This document shows positions 32,641-38,675 of a stretch of 38,675 bases of DNA, one piece after another (position 1 is the first letter of the stretch; each line of letters opens with the position of its first letter). Made by a program: the position numbers and the translations under genes. The stretch is from Chloroflexota bacterium. GTDB lineage: Bacteria > Chloroflexota > Anaerolineae > B4-G1 > SLSP01. The stretch is from positions 1 to 38,675 of the forward strand of contig JAKJAB010000002.1 in NCBI GenBank assembly GCA_022707725.1, read 5' to 3'. The notes beneath the pieces are model-generated. The model was given only the letters and a program-made list of their open reading frames with translations. It made no database searches and was not told where the DNA came from.

Positions 32641-33966
32641 ATGTATCACTTTCTATCACGCTTGCGTGAGCGCGCGAGTATGCGGATCAAGGCCATGCGC
32701 ATCCGGCTGCGCGGCGCAAACCTGCAAGGCAAGATCGATCACAACATTTGGTATCTTTACGTAGAAGTCTTCTGGGCCGCGATGCTCAGTGCGGCGGCGT
32801 CTTTCAACGCCACGTATGCGGTGCGGCTGGGCGCGTCCAATACGATGATCGGTTGGCTGTCGTCAGTGCCGGCGTTGCTCGCGGTCTTTTTATTGGTGCC
32901 GTCGGCGCGTCTCCTGGAGCGAAAAACACAGCGCGCGCCGTGGATTTGGGGCAGCTTGTTCATCGCCCGGCTCGGCTATGGCCTGATTGCTGTGTTGCCC
33001 TGGCTCGTCGCCAACTATCGCGCTGAAGCCGTGGTCGGCCTGTTGATCGCCATCAGCATTCCAAGCACGTTTTTCGCAGCGGGCTTCAACCCACTGCTGG
33101 CCGATGTGGTACCCGAGCGCGACCGCGCGCGCGTCTTTGCCAACCGCAATATCATTGCCGGCCTCACCATTGCGGTCTTGACTTTTCTTGCCGGCAGATG
33201 GCTGGAGGCTGCTGCAAACATCCGCTGGGCCGCCTTTCCTGCGAATTACCAGGCAGTCTACGTCGTCGGGTTTCTGGGCGCGATGATCAGCCTCGTCTAC
33301 CTGCTCAAAATCAGGGTACCGGAGAGCAAAGTTGTCACGCAGACGTCGAAGCAAAGGGCGTCTTTGGCGCAGCTCAAGACGATGTTTGGGGAAAATCGCG
33401 CTTTCGCGCGGATCATCCTCAACACATTGCTTTTCGGGTTCGGCGAATGGCTGGTCTCGCCGCTGTACATCATTTTCTTCCTGCGTCATCTCCACGCCAC
33501 AGACGGTTGGGTGGGGCTGAACAGCACGTTAGCCAACCTCGGCGTCATCGTCGGCTACGCGCTCTGGCAGAGAATCATCTACCGGTTAGGCGACGCGCGC
33601 ACGCTGCTTATCACCATCCCGCTTTCTGCAAGCTATGCTTTTCTGGTGAGCCTGTTTCCCAACCTGACGGCGATCCTGGTGTGGGGCGTGCTGATCAACA
33701 TCATCAACCCCGGCGTGAACCTCAGCCACTTCAACATCCTGCTCAAGCTCTGTCCCAGCGAACGTCGCGCGAGCTACATCGCCTTCTATTCGACGATCAT
33801 CAATATGGGCGCGTTCATCGGCCCGTTGGTCGGCGTGGCGCTATCCAAGACACTCGACATCCGGCTGCTGCTCATCATCGGCGGCAGTATACGGTTGATC
33901 GGCGCGTTGATGTTCCACGTGTTTCCCATCAAAGTAGCCGACCCAACGAGAGCGGGGGCGGAGTAG
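32641..33966 (+). CDS. Major facilitator superfamily transporter
   Basis: This is a 441-residue protein with about 12 membrane segments from residue 40 on and a basic cytoplasmic N-terminus rich in Arg. ERDRARVFANRN between segments 4 and 5 and ERRASYIAFYSTIINMGAFIGP in the second half are typical of MFS permeases. The substrate is unknown. The start is ATG at 32641; GAGGGGG lies 10 bases ahead, so the spacing is long and an internal start is possible. Its last codon and stop (GAGTAG) are the first word of a heptamer array that runs to the next gene. Confidence 0.8.
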   Translation: MYHFLSRLRERASMRIKAMRIRLRGANLQGKIDHNIWYLYVEVFWAAMLSAAASFNATYAVRLGASNTMIGWLSSVPALLAVFLLVPSARLLERKTQRAPWIWGSLFIARLGYGLIAVLPWLVANYRAEAVVGLLIAISIPSTFFAAGFNPLLADVVPERDRARVFANRNIIAGLTIAVLTFLAGRWLEAAANIRWAAFPANYQAVYVVGFLGAMISLVYLLKIRVPESKVVTQTSKQRASLAQLKTMFGENRAFARIILNTLLFGFGEWLVSPLYIIFFLRHLHATDGWVGLNSTLANLGVIVGYALWQRIIYRLGDARTLLITIPLSASYAFLVSLFPNLTAILVWGVLINIINPGVNLSHFNILLKLCPSERRASYIAFYSTIINMGAFIGPLVGVALSKTLDIRLLLIIGGSIRLIGALMFHVFPIKVADPTRAGAE

Positions 33967-34009
33967 GGAGTAAGGAGTAAGGAGTAGGAAGTAAGGAGTA
34001 GGAAGAATG
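33961..34009. repeat. Seven heptamers spanning a whole intergenic gap
   Basis: Seven words of the type RAGTARG follow one another without a break. The first contains the stop codon of the MFS gene (33964-33966) and the last contains the ATG of the next gene (34007-34009). The array thus also supplies the AGGAAG ribosome-binding site. Weaker 7-base phase continues into the coding region at 34025-34059. Confidence 0.88.
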
Positions 34010-34369
34010 GCAAATTACGCAGCAGAGTTCCAAAATCAAGGATCAAAAACCGAGAATCAGTTCGAGCAAGTGTATGCGCTGGTGAAGGCGATTCCGCGGG
34101 GGAAGGTGGCCGCGTATGGGCAGATTGCGCGATGGCTCGGCTGGCCGCGCGGGGCGCGCACCGTCGGTTGGGCACTGCGCGCACTGCACACGGACGAGGT
34201 TCCCTGGTATCGCGTGGTCAACGCGCAAGGGCGCGTGAGCTTACGGGATGACGGTGGCTTGCAACGGGCGCTGCTGGAAGCGGAAGGCGTCGTCTTCGAT
34301 ACTGCCGGGCGGATCGATCTGAAGGTCTACGGCTGGACCGGGCCAGTTATTCCGTGGGGTGAGGAATAG
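34007..34369 (+). CDS. Alkyltransferase-like (ATL) DNA repair protein
   Basis: This is a 120-residue relative of O6-alkylguanine-DNA alkyltransferase consisting of the DNA-binding domain only. It binds alkylated guanine but cannot accept the alkyl group, and in known cases hands the lesion to nucleotide excision repair. The helix-turn-helix is IPRGKVAAYGQIARWLG, with the Arg finger in GARTVGWAL (Arg51). The active-site PCHR is PWYR (66-69), so Trp67 replaces the catalytic Cys, the hallmark of ATLs (more often PWHR). The first 18 residues are low complexity and encoded by degenerate heptamers, so the native start might be later (for example GTG at 34069). Confidence 0.88.
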   Translation: MANYAAEFQNQGSKTENQFEQVYALVKAIPRGKVAAYGQIARWLGWPRGARTVGWALRALHTDEVPWYRVVNAQGRVSLRDDGGLQRALLEAEGVVFDTAGRIDLKVYGWTGPVIPWGEE

Positions 34370-34370
34370 G

Positions 34371-34447
34371 AAATGGGAAATGGGAAATGGCAAATGGTGA
34401 ATGGCAAATGGTGAATGGCAAATGGTGAATGGTGAATGGCAAATGGC
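34371..34447. repeat. Tandem array of 11 heptamers (RAATGGN)
   Basis: Eleven uninterrupted 7-base words, all RAATGGN, follow directly after the stop of the ATL gene. Only the first and last bases vary. It is the longest and cleanest array in the window. The word AAATGGC is shared with the array at 5845. Confidence 0.95.
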
Positions 34448-34509
34448 AAAAGAAAGTTGACGTTTTAGCCAGTTTGCTCTATGATTGAAAATGCATCCAC
34501 AAAATGCTT

Positions 34510-34600
34510 GCGCCGGATCATAATCCGGCGCTGCAAGGATGGCGGATTGTGATCCGCCTTAAGTGTTGAAATAGGATAATTTACCAAGGAGTTTCCATGT
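34510..34600 (+). repeat. REP-like double-hairpin element, copy 2
   Basis: The element matches 30649-30735 over both hairpins (GCGCCGGAT-CATA-ATCCGGCGC and GGCGGAT-TGTG-ATCCGCC) and through the tail into an AAGGAG ribosome-binding site followed by an ATG. Here no real gene follows that ATG; only a short frame of a few dozen codons opens. Confidence 0.85.
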
Positions 34601-34705
34601 GGAACTCCACACCAACGAGGACGAAAATAAAACTTTCCGTGTATTCTGTGTATTCCGTGGTTTATTTTCGAAGGAGTCTCCATGTGGGATTCCACACCAA
34701 CGAGT
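34586..34705 (+). repeat. Two 35-nt direct repeats, each with its own RBS and ATG
   Basis: Copies at 34586-34620 and 34671-34705 differ at about four positions. Each starts with AAGGAG, has an ATG 5 bases later and opens a frame MWNSTPT or MWDSTPT. Each can fold into a 6-bp hairpin (GGAGTT/AACTCC and GGAGTC/GATTCC). One pair changes from T-A to C-G between copies and another from G-C to G-T, so pairing is kept. The nonamer words at 34637-34663 lie between them. Confidence 0.75.
34637..34663. repeat. Three tandem nonamers (CCGTGTATT type)
   Basis: CCGTGTATT, CTGTGTATT and CCGTGGTTT follow each other in 9-base phase between the two 35-nt repeats. Confidence 0.65.
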
Positions 34706-34719
34706 GACGAAAAGGATTT

Positions 34720-34782
34720 CCTCAACGGATTCAACGGAATCTAACGGATATTTTTCCGTTTAATCCGTTCGATCCGTTGAGG
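34720..34782. repeat. Inverted array of 3 + 3 nonamers (TCAACGGAT type)
   Basis: Three words near TCAACGGAT on the plus strand (34722-34749, with one extra base) face three on the minus strand (34754-34780) with almost no loop. CCTC and GAGG close the ends. The element ends 20 bases before the start of the epimerase gene. Together with the elements above, it means nearly all of the 433-base gap from 34370 to 34802 is repeat DNA. Confidence 0.85.
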
Positions 34783-34802
34783 CCATTTTTAAGGAGGGCC
34801 TT

Positions 34803-35729
34803 GTGCGAATTTTGGTCACGGGTGGGGCAGGTTTTCTGGGGAGCGCGCTGGCGAATGCTTTAGCGCGCCAGGGCCACGAAGTGTTGGTATTGGACGATCT
34901 CAGCGCCGGGGATCAAACGCGGCTGGATGCGAAGGTGTTTTTTCATCGCGGGGAGATCACCAACCGGCCCAAGCTCTGGACGCTCTTGCAGGGCGTGCAG
35001 TGCGTCTATCATCTCGCCGCGCGCGTACTGGTGGCGGAATCGATCCTCTATCCGCGCGAATACAACGACGTGAACGTCGGCGGCACCGTCGCGCTGTTGG
35101 AGGCGATGCGCGACGTGGGTGTCCCGCGTCTGGTCTTCACTTCGTCGGGCGCGGTCTACGGAGCGCAGGAAACGCAGCCGGTGTCCGAAACGACCACGCC
35201 CAACCCACAATCCCCCTACGCGGTGAGCAAACTCGCGGCGGAATACTACGTCCACACGATTGGCGCGCTCTGGGGGACGACGACCGTGGCCTTGCGGATC
35301 TTCAACGCTTACGGCCCAGGACAGCCATTGCTGCCTTCGCACTCACCGGTCGTTTCGCGGTTCATCTACCAGGCGTTGGGCGGCGGCTCGCTGGTGATCT
35401 TCGGCAGCGGCGAGCAGACGCGCGATTTCGTCTACGTCGATGACGTGGTGCGCGCGCTCGTCGCCGCAGCGACCGCGCCCGACGTTGCCCGCCGCACGAT
35501 CAACGTTGGCAGCGGCGAGGACACCGCGATCCAAATGCTGGCCCAACACGTGCTCACCCTGACCGGCTCTTCCAGCAACATCATCAACAGCCCGGTGGAG
35601 AGCGGCGGCGTGACCCGCCTGCGCGCCGATGTGCGTCTGGCGCGCCAAATTCTGGGCTACGAACCCAAAGTCACATTGCAGGAGGGCCTGCGGCGCACAC
35701 TAGCCGAAGACCCACGTTTCCAAAAGTAG
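34803..35729 (+). CDS. NAD-dependent sugar epimerase/dehydratase
   Basis: This is an extended short-chain dehydrogenase of 308 residues, the fold of UDP-glucose 4-epimerase and related nucleotide-sugar enzymes. The NAD-binding motif is VTGGAGFLGSALA (5-17), the serine site VFTSSGAVYG (111-120), and the catalytic pair Tyr139 and Lys143 lies in YAVSK. NAYGPGQ and TRDFVYVDDVVRA are further family signatures. The exact sugar is unknown. The start is GTG at 34803 with AAGGAGGG ahead. Its stop codon lies within the first word of a heptamer array. Confidence 0.9.
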   Translation: MRILVTGGAGFLGSALANALARQGHEVLVLDDLSAGDQTRLDAKVFFHRGEITNRPKLWTLLQGVQCVYHLAARVLVAESILYPREYNDVNVGGTVALLEAMRDVGVPRLVFTSSGAVYGAQETQPVSETTTPNPQSPYAVSKLAAEYYVHTIGALWGTTTVALRIFNAYGPGQPLLPSHSPVVSRFIYQALGGGSLVIFGSGEQTRDFVYVDDVVRALVAAATAPDVARRTINVGSGEDTAIQMLAQHVLTLTGSSSNIINSPVESGGVTRLRADVRLARQILGYEPKVTLQEGLRRTLAEDPRFQK

Positions 35730-35800
35730 CGAGTCAAGAGTAGCGAGTAGCGAACTATGAATCTTGCAACTCTTGACTCATAACTCGCAACTCTTAAGTC
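35724..35800. repeat. Back-to-back array of 6 + 5 heptamers
   Basis: Six plus-strand words (RARTNNN, mostly GAGTNNN) fill 35724-35765, and five minus-strand words (GASTNNN, mostly GAGTTNN) fill 35766-35800, joined with no loop and no lost base. The total is 77 bases, or 11 exact heptamers. The first word contains the stop codon of the epimerase gene and the last ends just before the GGGAGG of the next gene. Confidence 0.92.
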
Positions 35801-35812
35801 AAGGGAGGCTTT

Positions 35813-37144
35813 ATGTTAATCACACACGCTTGCATTGCCACGCTTGGTGATGAGCCACAGTTGCTCGAGGATGGCGCGATGCTCATTCGCGATGGGAAGA
35901 TCGCGGCGCTGGATACGACGATGGCGTTGGCGACGCAGTACCCGCACGAGGAACGTCTGGATGCCGGTGGGCAGCTCGCGCTGCCGGCGATGCTGTGCGG
36001 GCACACGCACTTCTACGGCGCGTTTGCGCGCGGTTGGGCCTATCCCGGCCCACCGGCGACGCGCTTCGGCGAAATCCTCGAACGGTTGTGGTGGCGACTC
36101 GACAAGGCGCTGACGATGGACGACGTCCGGTATTCCGCGTTGGTGTGTCTGGTCGACGCCATCCGCCACGGCGCGACGACGCTCATCGATCACCACGCCA
36201 GCCCCAACGCCATCGAAGGCTCGCTCGATATACTGGCCGAAGCGGTAGCGCAGTCCGGCATCCGCGCCTCGCTGTGCTACGAAGTGACCGACCGCGACGG
36301 CCCCGCGCGCGCGGCGGCGGGCATCGCGGAGAACGCGCGCTTCCTGCGACGGATGCGCGCCGAACCGCATCCACAGTTGGCGGCCTCGTTTGGGCTGCAC
36401 GCCTCGCTGACGTTGAGCGATGCGACGCTGTCCGACGTCGTTGCCGCCGCTGCCGGACTCGAAACCGGCTTCCACATCCACGCGGCGGAAGGCATCGAGG
36501 ACGTGGAGGACAGCCTGGCGAAGTCCGGCCAGCGCGTCATCCATCGGCTGCACGACGCGGACATCCTCGGCCCACGCTCCATCGTCGCGCACGCCGTCCA
36601 TGTCGATGAAAGCGAGATGGACGTGTTGGCGGAAACCGGCACGTGGGTCACCCACCAACCTCGTTCGAATATGAACAACGCCGTCGGCTTCGCGCAGGTG
36701 GAGGCGATGCTGGCGCGCGGCGTGCGGATCGCGTTGGGCAACGACGGCTTCAGCAACAACATGGTCGCCGAGATGAAGATGGCCTATCTCGGCCACAAGC
36801 TGGCGCAGCGCGATCCACGAGCGATGCCCGCCGACCTCGTCTTCCGCCTGGCCTACGACGCCAACGCCAAACTGGCGCGCCTCTTCTGGCCCGCGCAAAC
36901 GCTGGGCGTGCTCGCGCCCGGCGCGATGGCCGACCTCATTCTGGTGGACTACAAGCCAACGACACCGCTGACTGCGGGCAATCTACCGTGGCACATCCTC
37001 TTCGGCTACGAAGCCTCTGCCATCACCACCACGATCAGCGCCGGGCGTGTGCTGATGCAGGATCGCCGCCTGCTGACGTTGGATGAAGAGGCCATCACCG
37101 CCCGCTCGCGCGAACTGGCTGCGGCGGTATGGGCGCGAGTTTGA
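35813..37144 (+). CDS. ssnA: SsnA-like amidohydrolase/aminohydrolase
   Basis: This is a metal-dependent deaminase-type amidohydrolase of 443 residues. PAMLCGHTHFYGAFARG carries the metal ligands His64 and His66. FHIHAAEGIED, IVAHAVHVDE and LGNDGFSNNM carry the later His, His and Asp ligands. The order of motifs and the phrase GHTHFYGAFARG match SsnA, a putative aminohydrolase found with selenium-dependent purine hydroxylases in other bacteria. No selenium or xanthine dehydrogenase gene is near, so the role is open. The start is ATG at 35813 with GGGAGG 6 bases ahead. Confidence 0.82.
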   Translation: MLITHACIATLGDEPQLLEDGAMLIRDGKIAALDTTMALATQYPHEERLDAGGQLALPAMLCGHTHFYGAFARGWAYPGPPATRFGEILERLWWRLDKALTMDDVRYSALVCLVDAIRHGATTLIDHHASPNAIEGSLDILAEAVAQSGIRASLCYEVTDRDGPARAAAGIAENARFLRRMRAEPHPQLAASFGLHASLTLSDATLSDVVAAAAGLETGFHIHAAEGIEDVEDSLAKSGQRVIHRLHDADILGPRSIVAHAVHVDESEMDVLAETGTWVTHQPRSNMNNAVGFAQVEAMLARGVRIALGNDGFSNNMVAEMKMAYLGHKLAQRDPRAMPADLVFRLAYDANAKLARLFWPAQTLGVLAPGAMADLILVDYKPTTPLTAGNLPWHILFGYEASAITTTISAGRVLMQDRRLLTLDEEAITARSRELAAAVWARV

Positions 37145-37175
37145 GCTTTGGAATATAACGTTTATCACTATCTTC

Positions 37176-37203
37176 TTGTTCGTTAGTTATGTTATGCTAG
37201 AAT
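37176..37203 (+). promoter_or_regulatory. Promoter placed directly ahead of trmD
   Basis: TTGTTC at 37176-37181 and TAGAAT at 37198-37203 have a 16-base spacer, and TG stands one base before the -10. The expected transcription start (about 37210) is only one or two bases before the trmD ATG. Confidence 0.5.
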
Positions 37204-37211
37204 ACAGTCAG

Positions 37212-37961
37212 ATGCGGATCGACATTCTTACGCTATTTCCAACGATGTTCTGCGGAGCGCTGCAAGAGAGCATTCTCAAGCGCGCTCAACAACGTGGACT
37301 CCTGCACCTGGTCATCCATCAGATCCGCGATTACGCGCTGGACCGGCATCAGATGACGGACGACCTGCCTTATGGCGGGGGCGTGGGTATGATTATGAAG
37401 CCCGAGCCGGTTTTCCGCGCCGTGCGCACGGTGTTGGGCGGGACACAAGCGCCGGTGATTCTGTTGACCCCACAAGGGCGGACGTTCACCCATGCAGTGG
37501 CCCAGGAACTGGCTCAACATCCCCGATTGATGCTGATTTGCGGTCATTACGAAGGCGTCGACGAGCGCGTGCGCGAGCGCCTGATCATCGATGAACTTTC
37601 GATTGGCGATTACGTGTTGACCGGCGGCGAGCTGGCGGCGATGGTGGTGGTGGATGCCGTCGCGCGTTTCGTGCCGGGCGTGTTGGGGGCCGCCGAGGGC
37701 GCGCACGACGATTCCTACGCCGGCGGCCTGTTGGAAGGCCCGCAGTACACACGCCCCCCGGTTTTCGAAGGTCGGCAGGTTCCGGAAGTTTTGTTGTCGG
37801 GCGATCATGCCCGGATTGCGCGATGGAAGCGTGCGATGGCGTTGCAGCGGACGTTGGTGCGGCGTCCCGATCTTTTGGAAGCTGCATCCTTGAGCGCCGA
37901 GGATGAGGCGCTCTTGCGGGAATTTCGTCGCACTTTAGGTGAACCCGATGGCGTGGAGTGA
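37212..37961 (+). CDS. trmD: tRNA (guanine37-N1)-methyltransferase
   Basis: TrmD methylates G37 next to the anticodon and so prevents frameshifting. The product has 249 residues, as in the family. The trefoil-knot motifs are present: DDLPYGGGVGM (50-60), LTPQGR (85-90), ICGHYEGVDERV (109-120) and IGDYVLTGGE (131-140). The Arg of ARFVPGVLG and the Asp of HDDSYAGG match E. coli Arg154 and the catalytic Asp169. I chose the ATG at 37212, where homology begins; no ribosome-binding site precedes it and a promoter abuts it. It is not flanked by rimM, rpsP or rplS as in many bacteria, and the next gene (sigma factor) overlaps its 3' end. Confidence 0.95.
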   Translation: MRIDILTLFPTMFCGALQESILKRAQQRGLLHLVIHQIRDYALDRHQMTDDLPYGGGVGMIMKPEPVFRAVRTVLGGTQAPVILLTPQGRTFTHAVAQELAQHPRLMLICGHYEGVDERVRERLIIDELSIGDYVLTGGELAAMVVVDAVARFVPGVLGAAEGAHDDSYAGGLLEGPQYTRPPVFEGRQVPEVLLSGDHARIARWKRAMALQRTLVRRPDLLEAASLSAEDEALLREFRRTLGEPDGVE

Positions 37962-38589
37962 AGTATATTTATGTAGAGCGTGCGATAAGGGCAAGGCGGG
38001 CGGCCCTCCCTCAGACGTTGAGTCGGGGCTGATCTGGCGATTGCAACGTGGGGACTCCACGGCGTTGGGTGAGCTTTACGAGTTGTTCAAAGACAACGTC
38101 TACCGCACCGCATTGGCCATCACCCGCGATGAACATACCGCAGAAGATATTCTTCAGGAATCTTTTGTGCGTTTATATCGCTATGCCGCATCCGTTGATG
38201 CTGAGCGTCCGCTCAAACCCTGGCTTTACCGGGTTGCGGTCAATCTATCGTACGATTGGTTCTCGAAAAAGCGGGTGCTGCAGCCTCTGGATGATGTGCT
38301 GGAATGGCTATCCGGTCTGTCGAATGTTTTCCCATCGCCCGATCATAAGGCCGAGGAGCGGGAATTGCATAGCATGGTCCGCGATGTGATCGCGGAATTG
38401 CCGGTGTCTCATCAAGTTGTTGTCGTTCTTTTCTATCTGGAAAATTTGCCACTCGAGGAAGTGGCTGAGGTAGTGGAATTGCCGGTTGGGACGGTGAAGT
38501 CCCGGCTGCATTATGCGCGCAAGCGTTTGCGCGATGCCCTGGCGCAACGCCAGCGGCCTGTACCTGAGATGGCGTATGAATTCACGTGA
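37948..38589 (+). CDS. ECF-type RNA polymerase sigma factor
   Basis: This is a group 4 (extracytoplasmic function) sigma factor of 213 residues. The sigma-2 domain has LYELFKDNVYRTALAI and DEHTAEDILQESFVRLYRYA, followed by the -10-reading segment KPWLYRVAVNLSYDWFSKKR. The sigma-4 domain ends with LPLEEVAEVVELPVGTVKSRLHYARKRL, the -35-binding helix-turn-helix. I chose the ATG at 37948, with AGGTG 6 bases ahead; it overlaps trmD by 14 bases. A GTG at 37939 is an alternative. The stop overlaps the next gene by 14 bases, the usual place for a cognate anti-sigma factor. Confidence 0.9.
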   Translation: MAWSEVYLCRACDKGKAGGPPSDVESGLIWRLQRGDSTALGELYELFKDNVYRTALAITRDEHTAEDILQESFVRLYRYAASVDAERPLKPWLYRVAVNLSYDWFSKKRVLQPLDDVLEWLSGLSNVFPSPDHKAEERELHSMVRDVIAELPVSHQVVVVLFYLENLPLEEVAEVVELPVGTVKSRLHYARKRLRDALAQRQRPVPEMAYEFT

Positions 38590-38675
38590 ATTTGACGGTA
38601 TGCTAGACGATCTGGTGCGGCAAGCCCTTTATCCTTTTGTGGAAGCCGAACCGCCGGCGCGGGTGTGGCGGCGGG
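38576..38675 (+). CDS. Start of a gene after the sigma factor, possible anti-sigma factor (partial)
   Basis: An ATG at 38576 inside the end of the sigma gene opens a frame of 33 codons to the window edge (MNSREFDGMLDDLVRQALYP...). The overlap of 14 bases with the ECF sigma gene is typical of an anti-sigma factor gene. The visible part is a soluble, acidic N-terminus with no zinc-binding motif yet. The assignment rests on position only. Confidence 0.5.
   Translation, partial: MNSREFDGMLDDLVRQALYPFVEAEPPARVWRR

Noticed and set aside
34465..34734. 89-codon minus-strand frame
   Set aside because: It lies entirely in the repeat-filled gap and its sequence follows the repeats.
34371..34800. CRISPR array
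   Set aside because: Repeats are 7, 9 or 35 bases with no regular unique spacers, and no cas genes are present.
35816..36898. 360-codon minus-strand frame opposite ssnA
   Set aside because: It is a shadow of the amidohydrolase gene; no recognisable domain.

Overview
The window is a 38.7 kb piece of a GC-rich bacterial chromosome with dense gene packing. It holds about 34 genes on both strands. There are no tRNA or rRNA genes, no CRISPR array, no transposase and no phage genes. The best guess for the host is a Chloroflexota (Anaerolineae-like) bacterium. This rests on the Thr-Pro linkers in several exported proteins, the LysM/PA14 and WD40 membrane proteins, a sortase without an outer-membrane system, and the mix of housekeeping genes. 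It is an inference from style, not from a marker gene.

Left third (1-11.6 kb), all on the minus strand: the first half of imidazolonepropionase (hutI, cut by the window edge), a lytic transglycosylase, an SbcD-type nuclease, a membrane protein with a WD40 propeller, dCTP deaminase, arginyl-tRNA synthetase translationally coupled to an esterase and an ATP-grasp ligase, and a secreted LysM/PA14 protein. Next, on the plus strand (11.7-16.1 kb), come a degenerate receiver protein, a YchF-family GTPase, a GAF histidine kinase and a coupled membrane protein.

Middle (16.2-26 kb): on the minus strand, a small membrane protein, a sortase, a methyltransferase and a polyprenyl-phosphate sugar transferase form a cell-surface group. 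A PLP aminotransferase on the plus strand has a strong promoter, a possible leader peptide and a perfect hairpin-plus-T-run in its leader. A minus-strand run yajC - PP2C phosphatase - double P-loop/MobB protein - archease - rtcB combines RNA ligation with unrelated-looking partners. A fragment of a Ca2+/cation antiporter lies beside it.

Right third (26-38.7 kb): a CpaF/TadA ATPase whose promoter sits inside a 16-bp inverted repeat, a methyltransferase, an ADP-forming acyl-CoA synthetase, an SLC13-type transporter with RCK_C domains, an MFS transporter, an alkyltransferase-like DNA repair protein, a sugar epimerase, an SsnA-like amidohydrolase, trmD, an ECF sigma factor and the start of a further gene.

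The most striking non-genic signal is a family of degenerate tandem words with strict periods of 7 or 9 nt. They fill many intergenic gaps, often as back-to-back inverted arrays. They can run from the stop codon of one gene to the ribosome-binding site or start codon of the next. They resemble in style the heptanucleotide STRR repeats of cyanobacteria but use different words at each locus. Separate dispersed repeats include a double-hairpin REP-like element (two copies) and a 35-nt repeat carrying its own ribosome-binding site.
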